Source of the DNA: Planctomycetota bacterium
Lineage (GTDB): Bacteria; Planctomycetota; UBA1135; GCA-002686595
Length of the DNA stretch: 64,000 nt
Assembly (NCBI GenBank): GCA_014237855.1
Contig: JABACD010000011.1
Span: 62,001-126,000, forward strand
Direction: 5' to 3'
Shown: positions 32,298 to 40,826 of the stretch, one piece after another
Position numbering within the stretch: position 1 is the stretch's first letter
How the letters are laid out: every line of letters begins with the position of its first letter
Notes under the pieces: generated by a model
Database searches by the model: none
What the model saw: only the letters and a program-made list of their open reading frames with translations
Told to the model about the DNA's origin: nothing
Program-made: the position numbers and the translations under genes

Positions 32298-33652
32298 GAG
32301 GACTGCTGCACCAGCTGCCGCTGCATCACTGGCTCCAAATCGAACTCGATCTCACCAGTATGAATTCGTCGAACGGAGTCCAGGTGTTCCTGCCAGGAAA
32401 TCAGAGGCTCGGGTTCATAGGGCGGTAGCTCCCCTCCCACCACCCGGCTCATGGCTGAAGCCAGCTCGTTCACATCGCCCGGACGGAAGAGCAGGCCGTG
32501 GCGTTCATGCTCGAGCACTTCGGAGATACCGGGTACGTCGCTCGCAATCACAGGAACGCCCGCTGCTCGTGCCTGCAGCACCGTGAGTGGCGCATTTTCT
32601 CTCCACTCGGATGGGACAACCACGCAATCCGTGCGAGATAGTACCTCTGGCGCGCTGAGCGGCTCGAAGGGACCGCAGTCGGTCACACGCCGGGGAAGGG
32701 GAGCAGCCAGAGCACTCTCCGCGTATCGCCGATGTCGGTCGCCAGCTCCATTTCCATAGAGCTGGACGGTCCAGGGCTCAACCGACTCCGGCAGACGCCC
32801 TTGAAGCAAGCGCGCAGCTTCAACCAGGCTGGTCAGCCCCTTGTGCGGCATGTACTGGCTCATGTACACGAAGCGCGTGACCTTCGACCCGACTCGTTCA
32901 CGTTGATAGGCGCTCTCATCTATGCCGTAGTACAGCTGAGTTGCGCTGGCCGTATCGATCCCCCAGCGCCGCAGGCTCTCCCACAGGGTTCTCGTGGGCA
33001 GGATCCAGTGATCGACTGATTCCATGGCCTCGCGCACCGCAATCTCACGCGCTTCGATGTCCCTGGGAAGTACGACTCGCCCCAGACCACCAAGCCTCGC
33101 CAGGCCATTCACCGCGAAACGTCGAGTTCGACGACGCCAGGGGGGCAGGTCCCACTCGCCCGGCTCACGGACACACCGTGCGCATTGAGCTGGATCCGCC
33201 GGTCCCTGACAGCCTCGGAGGCGCCAGTCGAGGAGCTGTCCGCGGTGGCAGATCAAGCCAAAGTCGGTGGGCGTAACGACAGTGCGTACGCCGACCTTAC
33301 GCGCCAGAGCAGGAAGTCCAATCGAGAGCCCCCAGAGCAGATGCATGAAGTGCACCACATCCGGACGCTCCTCTCGCAAGATCTCTTCAAAGACTCGCTC
33401 GATTCCATCGCAGGAGTAGCTGTCAGCGAATCGCTTGGCTGGGTCACCACAATTGGCAACCTCGATCACTCGCGCTCCGTAACGCTCAGTCTTGCGCACC
33501 GAGAATCGCTCACGCGCGGGATCGCGAACTGGGTGCACGACAACGACATTGTCTCCGCGCCCCAACAGCCCTGTCGCAAGCTGGTGAGTGTAGTACTCCG
33601 TTCCCCACTGCCCACTGGGGGGAAAGCCGTTGCAGACCAGCAGGACCTTCAA
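32294..33652 (-). CDS. Glycosyltransferase family 4
   Basis: 452 residues from a TTG start (KVLLVCNGFPPSGQWGTEYYTHQLA follows). Family segments include PDVVHFMHLLWGLSIGLP, VTPTDFGLICHRGQ, the Cys insert GCQGPADPAQCARCVREPG, TRFVYMSQYMPHKGLTSLVEA and the donor site VPSEWRENAPLTVLQARAAGVPVIAS. The ribosome site is weak. It is the first gene of a two-gene unit with the next GT4 (GTGA/ATGA-type overlap of four bases) and is preceded 36 bases upstream by the ferredoxin gene at the end of the Bat operon on the same strand, so read-through is possible. Confidence 0.9.
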   Translation of the reverse strand: MKVLLVCNGFPPSGQWGTEYYTHQLATGLLGRGDNVVVVHPVRDPARERFSVRKTERYGARVIEVANCGDPAKRFADSYSCDGIERVFEEILREERPDVVHFMHLLWGLSIGLPALARKVGVRTVVTPTDFGLICHRGQLLDWRLRGCQGPADPAQCARCVREPGEWDLPPWRRRTRRFAVNGLARLGGLGRVVLPRDIEAREIAVREAMESVDHWILPTRTLWESLRRWGIDTASATQLYYGIDESAYQRERVGSKVTRFVYMSQYMPHKGLTSLVEAARLLQGRLPESVEPWTVQLYGNGAGDRHRRYAESALAAPLPRRVTDCGPFEPLSAPEVLSRTDCVVVPSEWRENAPLTVLQARAAGVPVIASDVPGISEVLEHERHGLLFRPGDVNELASAMSRVVGGELPPYEPEPLISWQEHLDSVRRIHTGEIEFDLEPVMQRQLVQQSS

Positions 33653-33688
33653 GCCCAGAACTCGAGGAGCAGGAGGATACGCAAGAGC

Positions 33689-34006
33689 CTAGTGACCGGT
33701 GTAGACGAGGCGCTCGACAGGAAGTCCACCCGCCAGGTGTTTCTCGACGATTTCAGGGACATCTTCCGGCGTGACCTTTGCGTAGAAGACTGCATCAGGA
33801 TAAACGACGAGATTGACGCCATCCTCACAGGGTCCAAGGCAGGTACAGCCATTTACCCTGACCTTCTCCATCAGCCCCCCTTCCATCAGCGCGAATTGAA
33901 GCTTCTCGATCACTCCGGCCGAATCGCGAGCCCCGCAGGAAGATCCCGCGGTGGGCGGTCGGTTGGCTATACAGACGAATACGTGCTTCATGGAAATGGT
34001 GGACAT
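33689..34006 (-). CDS. Thioredoxin-like [2Fe-2S] ferredoxin
   Basis: 105 residues from Met at 34006 (a second Met at 33991 and an upstream one at 34060 are alternatives). The sequence HVFVCIANRP with Cys12, then Cys24 (GSSCGARD), and NGCTCLGPCEDG with Cys56 and Cys60 forms the C-x11-C-x31-C-x3-C pattern of thioredoxin-fold [2Fe-2S] ferredoxins, followed by the conserved VNLVVYPDAVFYAKVTPEDV. An extra Cys54 may be a non-ligand. These soluble electron carriers have diverse or unknown partners. It sits 88 bases after batE on the same strand and before two glycosyltransferases; no partner oxidoreductase is adjacent. Confidence 0.9.
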   Translation of the reverse strand: MSTISMKHVFVCIANRPPTAGSSCGARDSAGVIEKLQFALMEGGLMEKVRVNGCTCLGPCEDGVNLVVYPDAVFYAKVTPEDVPEIVEKHLAGGLPVERLVYTGH

Positions 34007-34094
34007 GATCAGCTGACGAGCAATCCAGTAACCTTCTGCGGAGAGAAAGGCACCCCTCAATTATGGCCGCCTTGCGGTCATCAAGCGAGATCCC

Positions 34095-34901
34095 TCAGCG
34101 ATTCAACTGGAAGGTCTCGGGACTTGGAAGCCAGCCAACCCTCCCATTTGAGAGCTTGACGGAAGTCCAGCCCCCCATCTCGTCATGCCACTGGGCCACG
34201 TCCCCGGGCTCCAGTTCATCCAGCCGATCACCATCCACGCGGGGCTCTGACCTAATCGAGATCGGACCATCCGCAATGACCATCAGGGGGACTTGCCCTG
34301 ATTGGAGCTGGTGATTCAGCCAGGGAAAACCGCCTAGAACGGCCAGAACAAGGCACAAGAGCGAGCTCCAGCGCCAGCCGCTGCCCCCCCTGGTCGCCTC
34401 GAAGCCGAGGGCGACAGCAAGTGGCAGCAAGGAGAGCAACGCCAGCCAGGAGGACTCCGGCAAGGTCAACGAGTCGAGCAAGCGCTGCAGGGCCGCGCCG
34501 AGATCACCCCGATCAGCGGCAGGAAGTTCCGCTGCGAGGCGAGAGAGCTCGAGATTGGCCCAAGTATCCGCATCCCGTGGGCGCAGCCGCAAGGAGGCGC
34601 TGTACCAGGCGACTGCCTGCATGGGCTCCCCCTGCCGCGCACAGACATTACCCAGGTTGTAGCAGATCCGCGCTCGCTCGCCATTGCTCAGATCCTTGGA
34701 GCTCTCCAGCGCTTCACTCCAGAGAGTACGTGCAGTGGAGAGATCCCCGGCGCGGTAGGCGGCCACAGCTGCCGGATCGGTGTCAAGCTCTGGAACGGTC
34801 TGGCCAAACGCCGAGCACACTCCATGGCCAAGGACAATGGTGAACAGGAGGAGCAGTCGACTCAACAAGAGAGACCCCATGGTTCGTGAAACACCGGCCA
34901 T
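34095..34901 (-). CDS. batE: BatE-like TPR/SH3 membrane protein
   Basis: 268 residues. After a signal-anchor (about 9-32) there are TPR units (AVAAYRAGDLSTARTLWSEAL, ICYNLGNVCARQGEPMQAVAWYSASLRLRP), then two membrane helices (about 150-190, SSWLALLSLLPLAVALG and WSSLLCLVLAVLGGFPWL) and a C-terminal SH3-like domain (MVIADGPISIRSEPRVDGD to VGWLPSP). This layout is that of BatE in Bacteroides-type aerotolerance operons. The start overlaps the batD stop by one base (TGATG). Probably part of an envelope complex with BatA-BatD; exact role unknown. Confidence 0.85.
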   Translation of the reverse strand: MAGVSRTMGSLLLSRLLLLFTIVLGHGVCSAFGQTVPELDTDPAAVAAYRAGDLSTARTLWSEALESSKDLSNGERARICYNLGNVCARQGEPMQAVAWYSASLRLRPRDADTWANLELSRLAAELPAADRGDLGAALQRLLDSLTLPESSWLALLSLLPLAVALGFEATRGGSGWRWSSLLCLVLAVLGGFPWLNHQLQSGQVPLMVIADGPISIRSEPRVDGDRLDELEPGDVAQWHDEMGGWTSVKLSNGRVGWLPSPETFQLNR

Positions 34902-36655
34902 CAGAAGCCTCCTCTTGAGAGTGTGTCCGCAAGTGACCTGAGCCGTCCATTCTCGAGTACCGAGTCGTCACCCGCCCAGCGTCGTCTGTCCAGTTCTTCG
35001 CCCACGGAGACAAGCTCATCAATTGCCTCTGAGTCGATGCTGAGTCCGCTGCTCTCGAACCAGGCCCGCAGGTCTCGGCCCTCCCAGGCCTCCGGCTCCT
35101 CGCAGCTCCTCGCTCCCAGGAAATCGCAGAGCGCTCTCGACTGACCGCCCGCAGTCGTCGCACCTCGAAGCTCTCTGGCAAGCCTGCGCCGGGCCGCCCT
35201 GCGCCGACGCGAGGCCGGCGCATTGGGGTCGCCACGCCGTCGCACCACACCCCGGCCGAGGAGCCAGAAGAGCGGAATTCCCAGCCAGGCAGCTGCGATG
35301 ACTCCAGCCCCAAGCCCCTCGCCCTCCGAACGCTTCCCAGGACGCGCTTGAATGTCGCGAGCCGCAAAGGCGCCGCCACCTCGCTCCCCTTCTTCCGACA
35401 GCTCGGTCACGCCTTCAAGGGCGCGAACTCGAAGCGGGATAGGCCGACTCGAGATCGTCCGATACTCCTCCAACTCGGGATCGAAGACCACCAGGGGCAG
35501 AGGCGGAACCTCGAGCACCTCTGATGTCTTGGGAGCCAGGTCATAGACCACCCGGCGACGATCGCCGTAGAAGCGCTCATTCGTGGTTCCATAGACTCGA
35601 AAGTCCTTGAAGGCCTCGATTCGTGCAGGGTTGGGTAGCTCGAAGAACTCGAGATTGGCTGCTCCCGTCCAGTCAACCGTCAGCTTGACGGACTCACCCA
35701 GGTCGAGATCTCGACGATTCACGTCCGCCTGAACCTCGAATGAGCCGACTCCACCGGAGAATTCCGGCGGCCGTCCACGCTCTGGCAGGGTCTTCACCTC
35801 CAGGGAGAAGGCCGGTACACCCACGAAGTAGGTCTCTCGATTCTCGCTGAAAGCCCGTCGCCTCACCTGACCGAATTCCAACCAGCTCTGGGGGAACTCG
35901 AGGGAACCGGAACGAGTGGCCACGTAAGAGCGTGTTAGCTGGAGCACCCGGAAGGGAGTATCTCGCACCTCCATGTTCCCCAGGTCGACTGCACGCACTC
36001 GTATTCGAGAGTTCACGTGAACCTCGACCAGCCTCGAACCAAGTGCCTCAGCGCCACTCTCCACCTCCAGAGCACCCGGTAACTCGTTCCACCAGGGAAG
36101 GATCAAGTTGGCCACGTTGACCATGGAGTCCAGCTTTGCGTCCCACCCCAGATTCATCCGCAGGGTGAAGGGCTGGCCCTCGTAGACCTGGGCTGGGCGC
36201 TCCACGAACTCGAAGTAACCAAGCTCCTGACCAGTCATGTCCTCCACCACGCTCAAGGTCAGCTCGCGGGTAAAGAGACTCTTGCCATCAACATTCAGGC
36301 GCATGGGGGGAATCACAAAGTCGCCAGTCTTCTCCGGCCGGAAGGTGATCACCCAGCTCAAGGTGCGGCTCGAGGAGACGCGGCCATTGATGAAGCGGGT
36401 CGACTCGTTCAGGCTCGGCCCACTGGTCCGCTCGCGTTTGAGCCCCGGGATCTCTGGAATCTCCTCGATGGTCGCGCGACGAGCGCCTTCGACCTGCACG
36501 GCGCAGGTCAGGACATCTCCGAGCTTGACGACTCCCGTACCCAGCTGGGCTGTCACACTTGGCCCCCCGCGCTGGAGGGTGGCGGATACGGGGGCGACTG
36601 CAAGGATGACTCCCAGGCAGATCCAGAGGGTGCGTATGCAACTCTTCATTACCAA
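34901..36655 (-). CDS. batD: BatD (oxygen tolerance) protein
   Basis: 584 residues with a signal peptide (cleavage near Ser-Ala25), a long periplasmic part made of repeated immunoglobulin-like beta domains (SVTAQLGTGVVKLGDVLTC, GQPFTLRMNLGWDAK, VNRRDLDLGESVKLTVDW), one membrane helix near 450 (GVIAAAWLGIPLFWLLG) and a cytoplasmic helical tail that is Arg/Ala-rich. The motif WVITFRPEKTGDFVIPP is a hallmark of BatD/CcmI-like proteins of this family. It overlaps the batC stop by seven bases. Expected to interact with the VWA proteins BatA and BatB across the membrane. Confidence 0.92.
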   Translation of the reverse strand: MVMKSCIRTLWICLGVILAVAPVSATLQRGGPSVTAQLGTGVVKLGDVLTCAVQVEGARRATIEEIPEIPGLKRERTSGPSLNESTRFINGRVSSSRTLSWVITFRPEKTGDFVIPPMRLNVDGKSLFTRELTLSVVEDMTGQELGYFEFVERPAQVYEGQPFTLRMNLGWDAKLDSMVNVANLILPWWNELPGALEVESGAEALGSRLVEVHVNSRIRVRAVDLGNMEVRDTPFRVLQLTRSYVATRSGSLEFPQSWLEFGQVRRRAFSENRETYFVGVPAFSLEVKTLPERGRPPEFSGGVGSFEVQADVNRRDLDLGESVKLTVDWTGAANLEFFELPNPARIEAFKDFRVYGTTNERFYGDRRRVVYDLAPKTSEVLEVPPLPLVVFDPELEEYRTISSRPIPLRVRALEGVTELSEEGERGGGAFAARDIQARPGKRSEGEGLGAGVIAAAWLGIPLFWLLGRGVVRRRGDPNAPASRRRRAARRRLARELRGATTAGGQSRALCDFLGARSCEEPEAWEGRDLRAWFESSGLSIDSEAIDELVSVGEELDRRRWAGDDSVLENGRLRSLADTLSRGGF

Positions 36656-37773
36656 TCTCGTGCGGTGGGTCTTTGTCGCTGGCGCTGGGCTCGGGCGCGA
36701 ATTTCCTCGCCCTGCTCCTCGTGGCGCTCCAGCTTGTCGAGCAGGCGCTGGACTTCTTCTCTCGTGAGGTAGACCTCCTGACCGGACTGGGGCTGCTCCT
36801 GCTCCTCCGGCTCGGCCTCCTCGGACTGCTGCGGTTCCTCTTCCTGCTGCTCCTCCTGTGATTCCTCTCCCTCGGGATCCTCAGGATCCTCGGGAGAGTC
36901 CTCGCCTTCTTCTTGCTGGTCCTGCTGATCCTGCTGCTCGTCGGAGTCCTGATCCTCCTGATCCTCCTGATCCTGCTGGTCTTGCTGGTCCTGTTCCTCG
37001 TCGGAGTCCTGGTCTTGCTCCTGCTGCTGGTCCTGCTGGTCTTCCTCTCGCTGACGCTCGATCTCCTCCAGCTCCCGAAGGCGGCGCATCACCAGCTCTG
37101 TGTTTGCGCGCGTGTCAGGGTCCTGCCAGTTCAACTCCAGGGCAACGATGAACTCGTCACGAGCCTCCAGGTACTTCTCGCGAGCTTCCTCCAGCGGATC
37201 GGGCTGCTCCTCTGGCTCGACAGGGGGCGCGCCTGGTGAGACAGGTGGCTGGGGCGCTGACTGAGCCGGCTGCCCTCCCAGCTCCGGGATCTGCGCACGC
37301 CAGGCCTCACCCTGCAGGAACAAGACGGTGCCCATGTTGTAAGCCGCGTCGCAGCGCAGCCCCCCCGCACCTGCACGGCTACGTGCCGACTCGAACTCGC
37401 GAATCGAAACATCGAGCTCGCCTGCACTCTGCTCAACGACACCCAGGGCAAAGTGTACATGTGCCCGATTCTTCTCGGTCAGACCATTCAACCTGAGCAG
37501 ATCGATCAGGGGCTCGGCCAGGTCCAGGCTCGTGGCCACCAGGTCCGAACCCTCCAGTTCGAGCGCTCTTCTCCAGGTAGCAAAAGCGTTCGGTGCGAGC
37601 AGATCCAGGGCCCTAGCACGTGCTCCGTCGAAGTCCTCGGCGGCATGCAGAGCCTCCATGGAATCAAGACCGGCAGCCAGTTCCCCGCGCTCATCCCCCA
37701 CCTCGGCCGGCGAGGCAACGAGCAGCAATGAGAGTGCACAGATTTCGTGCATCTTGACCTCAGGCACCTTCAT
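36649..37773 (-). CDS. batC: BatC-like TPR protein with long Gln/Asp/Glu-rich tract
   Basis: 374 residues. GAGGTG four bases before the ATG at 37773 supports the start. A short hydrophobic leader (HEICALSLLLVASPAEV) suggests secretion. TPR-like helices follow (HVHFALGVVEQSAGELDVSIREFESA, YNMGTVLFLQGEAWRA). Residues about 240-335 are an extreme low-complexity tract of D, E and Q with scattered S and P (DQQDQQQEQDQDSDEEQDQQ is one sample), encoded by GAC/GAG/CAG triplets. It ends with a helix VYLTREEVQRLLDKLERHEE, the conserved end of BatC-type proteins. It overlaps batB by 14 bases upstream and batD by seven downstream. Confidence 0.88.
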   Translation of the reverse strand: MKVPEVKMHEICALSLLLVASPAEVGDERGELAAGLDSMEALHAAEDFDGARARALDLLAPNAFATWRRALELEGSDLVATSLDLAEPLIDLLRLNGLTEKNRAHVHFALGVVEQSAGELDVSIREFESARSRAGAGGLRCDAAYNMGTVLFLQGEAWRAQIPELGGQPAQSAPQPPVSPGAPPVEPEEQPDPLEEAREKYLEARDEFIVALELNWQDPDTRANTELVMRRLRELEEIERQREEDQQDQQQEQDQDSDEEQDQQDQQDQEDQEDQDSDEQQDQQDQQEEGEDSPEDPEDPEGEESQEEQQEEEPQQSEEAEPEEQEQPQSGQEVYLTREEVQRLLDKLERHEEQGEEIRARAQRQRQRPTARDW

Positions 37774-38812
37774 CTTTCACCTCACCGGAGCGGCGCTCAC
37801 GTAGGGAGCTCTCCGCCAGCATGCAGCAGAGAGCCAGGACCAGGGGCCATTGATAACGGTCATGAGGAATTCTCTCGCGTCCGGCCCAAAGGGCCCGAGC
37901 CTCGAGTTTTGACATGCGCTTGTCGTAGAGTTCTTCAAGAGGCAGGGCACTCCGTGAGGCAGAGAGGTAGGCACCCCCGGTGGAGTCTGCGATCGCCTCT
38001 AGAGTCGAACCGTCCAGGGAGGAGACGACCTCTGCGCCAGCCTCATCGCGGATGAAGCCCGAAGAACCGTCTGAGATCTTCCCGCCCTCGCTTGTCCCCA
38101 TGCCGACGACGTAGACCCGAATTCCCCTCTCTGCCGCACGCTCGGCAACCGACTGGCCCTCGCCTGTCAGGTCTTCCCCATCGGTAAGAAGTACGATCGC
38201 CTCATGAGAACCGGTCCTGCCATCGAACAGCTCGAGAGCGCTCTCCAGAGCTGCCCCGATATTCGTGCCACCGATCAGGTTGTCGCGGGGCGAGAGGGTC
38301 TCGATGAAGCTTCCCAGGGTATTGCGGTCGTGGGTCAGCGGCGCGACCTGCCGAACGTCACCAGCAAAAGCCAGGACCGCGACTCGATCCCCCTTGAGTT
38401 TCTCGAGGAGGCCGGTCACCTCGCGCTTCGCGCGCTCAAGGCGGTTTGGGCGCAGGTCCTCTACCAGCATGGAGCGCGAGGTGTCGATGCACACGACGAT
38501 GTCCAGCCCCTTGCGTTCAACCTCACGAAGACTGTAGCCACGAACAGGGCCAACCAGAGAGAGCGCCAGGAAGAATGCGGCAGCGACGGCCAGCAACAGT
38601 CGGCAAAGTGGAGTCCAACTCGAGCGCCCGGGGGAGAATCTCTGCAAGTGCCGCGGGGAGACCAGGCGGCGCAAGCCACGCCGCCGTGCTGAGATCCCCC
38701 ATGCGCCGATACCGAACAGGACTGGCACCGACCCGAGCCAGGCCAGGTCTTCCGGTCGCAGCCAGCTGAAGCCGAAGAGTTCAGAGCCGTTCAAGGTAGC
38801 CTCCTCGCCCAT
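37760..38812 (-). CDS. batB: BatB, von Willebrand factor A domain membrane protein
   Basis: 350 residues with two N-terminal membrane helices (about 24-42 and 70-92), a VWA domain (about 100-300) and a final membrane helix (about 320-336). The metal-ion-dependent adhesion site is complete: DTSRSM, a Thr in NLIGGTNIG and LLTDGEDLTGEG. Family role: protein-protein contact in the Bat/MoxR membrane complex, linked in Bacteroides, Leptospira and Francisella relatives to stress tolerance. The gene overlaps batA by 22 bases and batC by 14, giving a tightly packed operon. Confidence 0.94.
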   Translation of the reverse strand: MGEEATLNGSELFGFSWLRPEDLAWLGSVPVLFGIGAWGISARRRGLRRLVSPRHLQRFSPGRSSWTPLCRLLLAVAAAFFLALSLVGPVRGYSLREVERKGLDIVVCIDTSRSMLVEDLRPNRLERAKREVTGLLEKLKGDRVAVLAFAGDVRQVAPLTHDRNTLGSFIETLSPRDNLIGGTNIGAALESALELFDGRTGSHEAIVLLTDGEDLTGEGQSVAERAAERGIRVYVVGMGTSEGGKISDGSSGFIRDEAGAEVVSSLDGSTLEAIADSTGGAYLSASRSALPLEELYDKRMSKLEARALWAGRERIPHDRYQWPLVLALCCMLAESSLRERRSGEVKDEGA

Positions 38813-39867
38813 GTAGCTCCGAAGATCCAGGCCATCAGGTACAACGCCAGGGCTGAGTACAGGATGAATGGATAGAGGTCGTAGTGCTCGACAAATCGCT
38901 TCTCCTCCCGTGGAGTACGCTCGAGCTCCTCGATCTCTGCATAAGCCCTCTCAAGGGCCGCCCGGTCTCGAGCCCGGAAGAAGCGACCCCCGGTCACCTC
39001 CGCGATGTCCTGAAGCTCCTTGGTATCAAGCGTGGGATCGATCTCCCGCATGCGGCCAAACGCATCCATCACGAAGCTACCGGCGAACACCGTGTAGACC
39101 CGAATACCCTCCTCGGCGGCTAGCTGGGACGCCTCGGCGGGCGTGATGAGATCCAGGTTGTTCTCTCCGTCAGTGAGGAGCACAACCACCTTTGACTCTG
39201 CGTCACTCTCACGCAAGACGGCAACGGCCTTCGCCAGCGCGATGCCAATGCCTGTTCCGTCCTCAGAACGCTCTTGAGCTAGCTGGATGTCCTTGAGAAA
39301 ACCCTGGATGGCATCCACATCGAGAGTAAAGGGGCACAGCTCCTGAGGGTAGCGCGCGAAGCTGAACAGCCCAACGTAGTCGCTAGCTCCTTCGCGATCG
39401 GTCATGCGGCGCCGAGCAAAGTCCGACACCACGTCCTTGACCACCTCGAGACGCGTACGATTGGCTTCCAGATCCTCGTGCCCCATGGAACTTGAACGGT
39501 CCACCAGCAGCGCCAGATCAACGCCCTCGGCCACGGAGTTCGTCTCGACATCCCCGCGCAGAGGTCGTGCCAGCGCAAGAATCACCAGCAAGAGAGCGCT
39601 GACCTGGAGAGCTGGCAAGAGCCATGCGAGCCGCTGGGAGAGACTCCTCGGCAGCCTCACCACGGGTAGCACCGAGAAGCGCGCGCGTGCTCGCGCCTTG
39701 CTGGAACGCCCAAAGAGGACGACGATGATCGCTACCGGCAGAAGCACGAGAAAGAGCGGATCAGCCAGGAACAGGTCTCCCCAGAGGTGAAGACGCCCTT
39801 CGGCCGCGCTCTTGATCGGCTCGAGCTCGGTCGGCATCTGGAACAGCCCCAGGTAGAGGTTGCTCAT
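38791..39867 (-). CDS. batA: BatA, von Willebrand factor A domain membrane protein
   Basis: 358 residues from the ATG at 39867, which overlaps the preceding stop by four bases; an earlier in-frame Met exists at 39912. Membrane helices near 33-52 and 82-102, VWA domain with DRSSSM MIDAS motif, T in EDGTGIGIALAKA, and LLTDGENNLD, then a helical end with a membrane segment (YPFILYSALALYLMAWIFGATW). This is the first of the VWA pair in the operon. Both copies keep the metal site, so both may bind ligands. Confidence 0.94.
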   Translation of the reverse strand: MSNLYLGLFQMPTELEPIKSAAEGRLHLWGDLFLADPLFLVLLPVAIIVVLFGRSSKARARARFSVLPVVRLPRSLSQRLAWLLPALQVSALLLVILALARPLRGDVETNSVAEGVDLALLVDRSSSMGHEDLEANRTRLEVVKDVVSDFARRRMTDREGASDYVGLFSFARYPQELCPFTLDVDAIQGFLKDIQLAQERSEDGTGIGIALAKAVAVLRESDAESKVVVLLTDGENNLDLITPAEASQLAAEEGIRVYTVFAGSFVMDAFGRMREIDPTLDTKELQDIAEVTGGRFFRARDRAALERAYAEIEELERTPREEKRFVEHYDLYPFILYSALALYLMAWIFGATWARRLP

Positions 39868-40826
39868 GACCCTTGGACCTCCGGCCGATGCTCGCTCGGA
39901 GTCGCGGAGCACAATTCCCGCGCTTCAGTGAGGGCTTCCTCGACTGCCCAGCGCGTGGGCAGCTGGGTCCCATACTTGATGCTCTCGCAGGAGCGCAGGA
40001 GGGCTGCGGCGCGTTCGATTTGCGAGGGTGGTACACCGTTTTGCTCGAGCCGTCGTTCAATCCACTCCTCGTCAGTCAGGCCTTCGAGGACCGAACCCGC
40101 CTGTTCGTCAATCGCCTCGCGAACGACGTTGGAGAGCAGAAAAAAGGCAGCTCGTGCGCCCTCTGAGTCGTCAGGGTCGATGCGACTCAGCTTCTGGAGA
40201 GGAGACGGGGGCGTCTCGATGCTCTCGCGTCGTCTTCCCCGGAGGAGGAGCAAGACCCCACCGCAAAGGGCAACCATGACCAACGCTCCCAGCAGCAGGA
40301 CGAGCGCGCGTAGAGGCTCTGAGACCTCAGGGACCTCGTCACGGAATCCGACAGTCGCGCGGGCCTCGTCCTCGCCCTCAATCAACTCGCCCAGCAGGAC
40401 CAGCCCGGCTGGCACGGCGTCCAGACGCTGCACCGCGCCCGAAGCAACGCAGTCAGCACCCAGGGCAGTCAGCTCGTATTCCCCTGGCTCAAGGCCAAGC
40501 AGGCGCCAGCGGGCCTGAGTGAGCTGCATCCCAGGTTCGTCAGCGAGAGGCAGGCTGACCGTTCGGCGCTCGTCCAGGAGCACCCAGCGATCGCCCAATT
40601 CGATGTCCTGATCATTCTGCGAGACGTCAAGTAACACTCGCTGGCGGCCAGAATGAACGATGTCCACGACCAGGGTGAATGGCTCACCGATGCGTACGGT
40701 GGCTGGCTCACAGTAGCTGTGAATTGTTGCCTCCCGGATCTCAGGTAGGTCCTGGGCAGGCAGCGGGGTCCCCGTGGAGAACAGGGCTCCAGCCAGCGCG
40801 GGAAAGGTCAGCCACGGGACTCTCAA
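39864..40826 (-). CDS. Bat-operon membrane protein (DUF4381-like position)
   Basis: 320 residues: signal peptide (cleavage after PAQ near 25), a periplasmic beta-sandwich of about 145 residues (ATVRIGEPFTLVVDIVHSG, DRWVLLDERRTVSLPL), one membrane helix (about 171-196, RALVLLLGALVMVALCGGVLLLL) and a cytoplasmic helical domain (AARAAFFLLSNVVREAIDE-like region, WIERRLEQNGVPPSQIE). The helical part resembles cytoplasmic parts of DUF4381/BatD-related proteins that sit between the DUF58 and VWA genes in MoxR operons. Overlaps both neighbours by four bases. Family assignment is by position and layout, not by a firm motif. Confidence 0.8.
   Translation of the reverse strand: MRVPWLTFPALAGALFSTGTPLPAQDLPEIREATIHSYCEPATVRIGEPFTLVVDIVHSGRQRVLLDVSQNDQDIELGDRWVLLDERRTVSLPLADEPGMQLTQARWRLLGLEPGEYELTALGADCVASGAVQRLDAVPAGLVLLGELIEGEDEARATVGFRDEVPEVSEPLRALVLLLGALVMVALCGGVLLLLRGRRRESIETPPSPLQKLSRIDPDDSEGARAAFFLLSNVVREAIDEQAGSVLEGLTDEEWIERRLEQNGVPPSQIERAAALLRSCESIKYGTQLPTRWAVEEALTEARELCSATPSEHRPEVQGS

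Noticed and set aside
36780..37060. DNA direct repeats suggestive of a CRISPR or tandem-repeat array
   Set aside because: The repetition is codon-level, caused by the Asp/Glu/Gln-rich tract of batC; there are no spacers or fixed repeat unit.
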